Positions 59,870-64,000 of a stretch of 64,000 bases of DNA are shown in pieces. Position 1 is the stretch's first letter. Each line of letters opens with the position of its first letter. Location of the stretch: contig JNDT01002304.1 in assembly GCA_000697055.1 (NCBI GenBank), positions 124,001-188,000 of the forward strand, read 5' to 3'. Both the position numbers and the translations under genes were made by a program. The stretch is from Saksenaea vasiformis B4078 (Eukaryota; Mucoromycota; Mucoromycetes; Mucorales; Saksenaeaceae). The notes under the pieces are model-generated. The model was given only the letters and a program-made list of their open reading frames with translations, searched no databases and was not told where the DNA came from.

Positions 59870-60740
59870 TCTCTTGCATGCACATGTCTGGGAATACAAA
59901 GTATCCCTTAGCATTTTGACTTGTTGATTGAATAAAGCCTACTCTGCTTTCAATGTATTCGGCCTTCGTCACGTATTTCTTCCCCTTTCCCAAGGATCCA
60001 AATGGGATACCATTCACAAGCGAGATGTCAGTGATGATGCTTACGAGGCAAAGGATCTATTCAATGTCTTGCTGCTTATGCGAAAAGAATAGTTCAATCT
60101 CACCGAAGAAACTCCTCCACTCGTTTCTTGTCTCACTGTGCGTACCTCTCCTTGCATTCATGTCTACAGGTAGACAGAGCTTTGCAAGGGTGGAAGCAGA
60201 GCGTCCTGCGATTATGTGCGTTGGAGAGCTCATAGTGCCATCAACAAGCGTGATATACCGATCGAAGAAAATTGCAGCAGATGAGTACAGCAGCGCATTG
60301 GCAGCACAGGCATTGGAGCGCGATCTAGACTTGATCCTTGGTTTGATCATTCCAATGACTCGTTCTATTGGTCGTGTGCTGCAATAGCGCAGAGGACCAA
60401 GGTGCGTGATCGCGGCTGGCAGGTGGGTCAAAAGGTGTTCATTCATGGTGAATGCCTTCGCTGGGCAGTGTTGTCGCAGGAACTCGTGCCACGTCTTGAC
60501 GCAGCTAAACAAATATTTGCACGGTCCTGAATGACACTATATTTAATACCTGTCAATCTCACTGATATCGCTGGCAGATATCTGGTACTGCAAATCCAGG
60601 GAACAAGCTTTCGCGATGGCCAGCAGCGCGGATCTTGCCTGGTTATGAGCATGCTCAGAGATGTGCCGCCGTTTGCGCCATTGTTTATCAAGATTTTCAA
60701 CAAGTAACGTTGGGATCACAAACTGCAGAAACATCATCCA
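59870..60740 (-). mobile_element. CACTA/TNP2-like transposase relic, copy A
   Basis: Minus-strand frames, interrupted once or more, read DWMMFLQFVIPTLLVENLDK, then HEFLRQHCPAKAFTMNEHLL, THLPAAITHLGPLRYCSTRP and IERVIGMIKPRIKSRSRS. NARRGTHSETRNEWRSFFGE, IELFFSHKQQD and VNGIPFGSLGKGKKYVTKAE follow. The HLLTHL...GPLRY...P.ER..G..K...R block matches the DUF4218-type C-terminal region found next to TNP2 transposases of CACTA elements. Frameshifts and stops show that it is dead. Copies B and C share the same blocks. Confidence 0.65.
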
Positions 60741-60859
60741 GTCAACTGCACGAGCATATCCTGGAGTCTGTTCTATACCTATGGTGATTTGTTACCAACG
60801 AAATATAGTAATTTTGTGCATATACCAGTAAGTAATCCTTCAAAGTTCGGTCATCAAGT

Positions 60860-61440
60860 GGTCTAGTTTCGGCTGATGTCCCCGATGTGGGTTATCTTAC
60901 ATCGACATGCTGGGGAATATGTAATGGCCCTTCGTGGTACTTGTCGTAGAAGGTAGAGCTCCCACCAAGCAGTCGATGTACTCGGCCTTCGTGACTTATC
61001 GTTCTTTTTTTGTCGCAAGAATCCAGACGGCACGCCATTGACCACGGAGACAACCTCGTTGATCTATACGAGGCATAGAATCTGGGCAGAATCTTCATGC
61101 TTGTGGGAAAAGAAGAATTCCACCTCGCCAAAGAGAGATCGCCATTCATACCTTGTCTCGCTTCTTGCACCACGTCTTCCATTCCTGTCAACAGGTAAGC
61201 TAAGCTTCACGATGTTGGAAGCAGAGCGTCGAGCACATTCGCCAAACAATCTTTCCTCCCCCGGGGCAAGCTTCATTTGCAATGCAGATGGACTAATCGG
61301 GTCTTTCCACCGGCACACCCTCATGACACGAGACGCTCGCACGATAATGACTCAGCTGGAGGGTCATATGTCTTTAAAGACAACTGCTTATCGTCCCGCT
61401 GGAGATTATGAACGTGGGAAGAGAGGGACCAGATAGCAAT
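60860..61440 (-). mobile_element. CACTA/TNP2-like transposase relic, copy B (C-terminal part)
   Basis: Reads NIVKLSLPVDRNGRRGARSE, TRYEWRSLFGEVEFFFSHKH and VNGVPSGFLRQKKNDKS, closely parallel to copy A (LAKLCLPVDMNARRGTHSET, RNEWRSFFGEIELFFSHKQQ, VNGIPFGSLGKGKK). It carries no N-terminal part and could be the separated end of copy C. Confidence 0.6.
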
Positions 61441-61639
61441 GACGCGCTTTACGGAGCATTCCGCATGAAGCGGGACAAAAATTTGGTGCGTCATGATTTC
61501 CTGGCGTTTGCCAGGCATCGTCGCGCACACTAAAAGTTCGTAGCGCACATAAAGAGTTGAATAGAGCTAATCAGTAGTAGAACCCCCAGCACATCCCGAC
61601 GTACTAAAGTAAAAACAGACGAACGACGGCTTTTCCTCA

Positions 61640-62680
61640 CAAAACTTGTCAGACTATCATTTACTGTCAAACACGCTGTTTACTAGCGATAGGCTACTCT
61701 CTATATTGAAGCTTATTTCACCGAAATACTCAACTGGTTTCATCATAATTAATAGTCGCCCGCTTCACGCGGATGAGTACAGCGAGAGGTTTGTGGCAGA
61801 GACAGCTGCGTTAGAGCGACATCTTATCTTATCCTTGGTCTGATCGTTTCAATTGTGATATTGAAAACGAAAGAACAAGAAATGATACAACGATGACAAA
61901 GACAATACGGTGGGACTTCTGTCTATTCAGATAGGGATAAAAGGAGAGAGATACAGCTTACCACGGTTAAATGTTGTTACTATAGCGAAATACCTCACCA
62001 ATGCTAACTCTATTGGCCGAGTACTGCAGTACCGTAACGGATCGAGATGGGCGAGTGCCTCTGGAAGGTGTGTTAGACGATGCTCGTTCATGATGAAGAC
62101 TGTGGTAGACATGTGGTTCTTGAGGAATGTGTGCCATATTTTGGCGTTGCTATGATATAATATGTGAGTATACAACGTCGCGTATATTGCGGCAATTACC
62201 TCTCAATATCCTTGATATCACTAGATGGAAACGTGGTATTGCAACGCAACGATGCAAGCCCTTGCGAGAGACAAAATGGCACATTACTATGATTATGTCC
62301 ATTCTCAGCCTGGCGTCGTCGCTTGCTCCTGTGCTTATTCAATTGTTCTATCGGATATGTGGGCATGATGAACTGCAGGAGCATCATCCAGTCGACAGCA
62401 CGTGCTTGCTTAATGTCTATACAAAAAGTTACTAATCAAACCATAGCTAGATATGCGTGCCAATAAAGGATCCTTCGAAAATCCGGGGTATCGACGTCTT
62501 CTGGGCATTTTCCATTGCCTTCCTGATGGGTTTTTGGTACTTGGTTCCAAGGACAGTGGGTTGGCAATTCCAAAGTCTCCTCGGACCGTGTTCCAGACGT
62601 GGTGTGCTAGTTCATGCCCAAAACAATGCATCTCATCCTATCCAAAGGAGTAGGGACTATGGAACGTCTGGAACACGCAA
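61640..62680 (-). mobile_element. CACTA/TNP2-like transposase relic, copy C (N-terminal and middle part)
   Basis: Minus strand reads GTKYQKPIRKAMENAQKTSI, PRIFEGSFIGTHI, WMMLLQFIMPTYPIEQLNKH, HTFLKNHMSTTVFIMNEHRL, THLPEALAHLDPLRYCSTRP and RSNAAVSATNLSLYSSA, in the same order as copy A. Stops and frameshifts separate the blocks. The first block resembles the part of fungal TNP2 transposases just before the HL..HL domain. Confidence 0.6.
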
Positions 62681-63059
62681 GTGCAGCGAGACTGTAGTCC
62701 GATGAGAATACTAATAAAACGCTCTAGTTATTTGTATATTACGTGTCCTGGTTATTGGTATGTTACTATTTCTCCGCTAGCGTCGCTTGATTAGAAGATG
62801 ATATTCATTGTCAGTGTGATCTGTCTTTAGATTGTACTGCCGCATACGACACTACAGCTATATGTATCTGATTTGTGCACAATCCTGTTCCCATTGGAAT
62901 CGACAACTGGTTAGCTCCAAATGATGTTTTAACTTTGCAAAGCATTACTTGTGCAAATCACTGCTTTTATATTATTGCCTCTCTATGACATATGTAGTAT
63001 ATTCTTCCATGCATAACATGCCAGACACCAATTCCGCTTTCCTTTTGCCAAGCATCACT

Positions 63060-63390
63060 TGAAACCCTCTGTAGTAACTACCTTCCACGGCTCGTGCCCT
63101 CCCACGCAGACATATCTACTCCCACTCATCAGGTCCATAGGTCCCATGCGCGGTGCTGGTCTCCATCATGAGATGGAAATGATCTTCGAAGATTAAGCAA
63201 AGTGTTTATCCCGCTACCGTTCCATTTGTTAACCATGAACCACTTGTTTCTATGCTGCTCAAATCCATTTCGTACTATTGGAAAGCCCCATTTTCATGAG
63301 AATCGTGTGAACAGTCTGGCAAAGGATCGAACCGCATATCCACTTCTTCCTTAGCGCAAATAGGATCAAAAGATGATTTAATAAAAGTAC
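63060..63390 (+). mobile_element. LINE 3' end relic, copy 4
   Basis: Shares TTAACCATGAACCACTTGTT ... TATGCTGCTCAAAT and CCGCATATCCACTTCTTCCT ... TAGCGCAAATAGG with copy 2 (AACCATGAATTATTTTTTAT ... GCCGCATATTCGATTCATCT ... TAGCGCAAACTTGG), then TTTAATAAAAG. It is the most decayed copy. As with copy 3, it lies just past the stop codon of an MFS gene on the opposite strand. Confidence 0.55.
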
Positions 63391-63481
63391 ATTATTAAGA
63401 TGTAAGTGTTCTATATGCAAGCCATTATAGGGCTACCAAAGATGAAATAAAAAAGAATACAAACTATTAGTCCCATTGTCT

Positions 63482-64000
63482 TTACAACCGATAAATAAAA
63501 TTAGGATCTTGGGCATCCGTTAGATCGTCCTCGACGTTGGTCGTCATGTCCGAAGGATTTTCTCGTCGTCGTCGGTTAACCACAGCCATCCGCCATCGTG
63601 CAACCAAGATAAGGACTGCACCTATCAACATGGCACAAACAAAGATCACCAGACTTCCAACGTAGTGAGGAGCAAATCTAGGTGCCATCACGTATGGCCC
63701 GATAAAGTTTCCAACGGTGTAAAACACCATCATCATTCCATTGTAGAAGATTTTCTTTGTATAGCCGGATACGTTATTGGATACGGAAGCCATCAACAGG
63801 ACGTAGCTGGAAACGGAAGCCAATCCGACGTACTGACCTAGCAGCTTGATCTTGGGTTCGGGAATGACCACCATCAACAGCGTTCCAATGGCACCAAGAG
63901 TCATCATTGCGCTTGCAACGTACAGAGTCTGATTGAGCTTGTTCGATACGTATACACTCAGCAGAATGAAAATAATATCAAGTGCACCGACAGGGATCAT
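63482..64000 (-). CDS. MFS anion:cation symporter, array member 4 (partial, cut by window end)
   Basis: Only the last exon lies in the window (at least 172 codons; the 5' part is beyond 64000). It reads PVGALDIIFILLSVYVSNKL ... SNNVSGYTKKIFYNGMMMVF ... DLTDAQDPNFIYRL and aligns without gaps to the last exons of members 1-3. The exon is intact, so the gene is probably functional. Confidence 0.85.
   Translation of the reverse strand: MIPVGALDIIFILLSVYVSNKLNQTLYVASAMMTLGAIGTLLMVVIPEPKIKLLGQYVGLASVSSYVLLMASVSNNVSGYTKKIFYNGMMMVFYTVGNFIGPYVMAPRFAPHYVGSLVIFVCAMLIGAVLILVARWRMAVVNRRRRENPSDMTTNVEDDLTDAQDPNFIYRL

Overview
The window looks like nuclear DNA of a filamentous fungus, most likely an early-diverging lineage such as Mucoromycota (Mucorales-like). 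Protein-coding genes carry many short GT-AG introns (about 40-80 nt, one GC-AG), intergenic DNA is AT-rich with microsatellites, and the gene set is fungal (Ypt6, Pbs2-type MAPKK, Bre1, Hrd3, Tim17, Ppo-type oxygenase, fungal anion:cation symporters). I rebuilt exon structures by hand. Most final models close to a multiple of three with matching splice phases; exceptions are stated in the entries. The lineage call is inference from style, not from a search.

Layout. 0-1.3 kb: decayed L1-like LINE, minus strand. 1.6-11 kb: gene-dense: RNA exonuclease (REX1-like), RING E3 ligase, a fatty-acid oxygenase with only the haem-peroxidase half, a PA-TM-RING ubiquitin ligase, a TDA3-like FAD oxidoreductase. 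11-13.8 kb: sparse, with a candidate 38-aa cysteine-rich secreted peptide, an 84-aa reading frame and a dispersed repeat. 13.9-20 kb: TIM17, SFA1 (glutathione-dependent formaldehyde dehydrogenase), a possible 87-aa gene and a second FAD amine oxidase. 20-23.2 kb: graveyard of broken coding sequence. 23.3-34.6 kb: dense: BRE1, a double-bromodomain protein (BET-like without a visible ET domain), STK19 homologue, HRD3. 34.6-41.6 kb: mostly empty, apart from a secreted protein with Kex2-like sites. 41.7-47.1 kb: PBS2-like MAPKK, YPT6, and a coiled-coil protein with an HMMR-like N-terminus. 47-64 kb: accessory region with a minisatellite, three more LINE 3' ends, four tandem paralogous MFS transporters (last one cut by the window end) and two or three broken CACTA/TNP2-like transposase copies.

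How genes fit together. Four entries act in ubiquitin pathways (RING E3, PA-TM-RING, Bre1, Hrd3), and chromatin/repair functions (Bre1, bromodomain protein, STK19) are neighbours, but each gene has its own transcription unit and I see no operon-like logic. The one real local family is the MFS array, whose three complete members share a GGTTACAC motif 140-190 bp upstream of the start codon, suggesting co-regulation after tandem duplication. The transposon relics interleave with this array, in keeping with an expansion-prone accessory segment.
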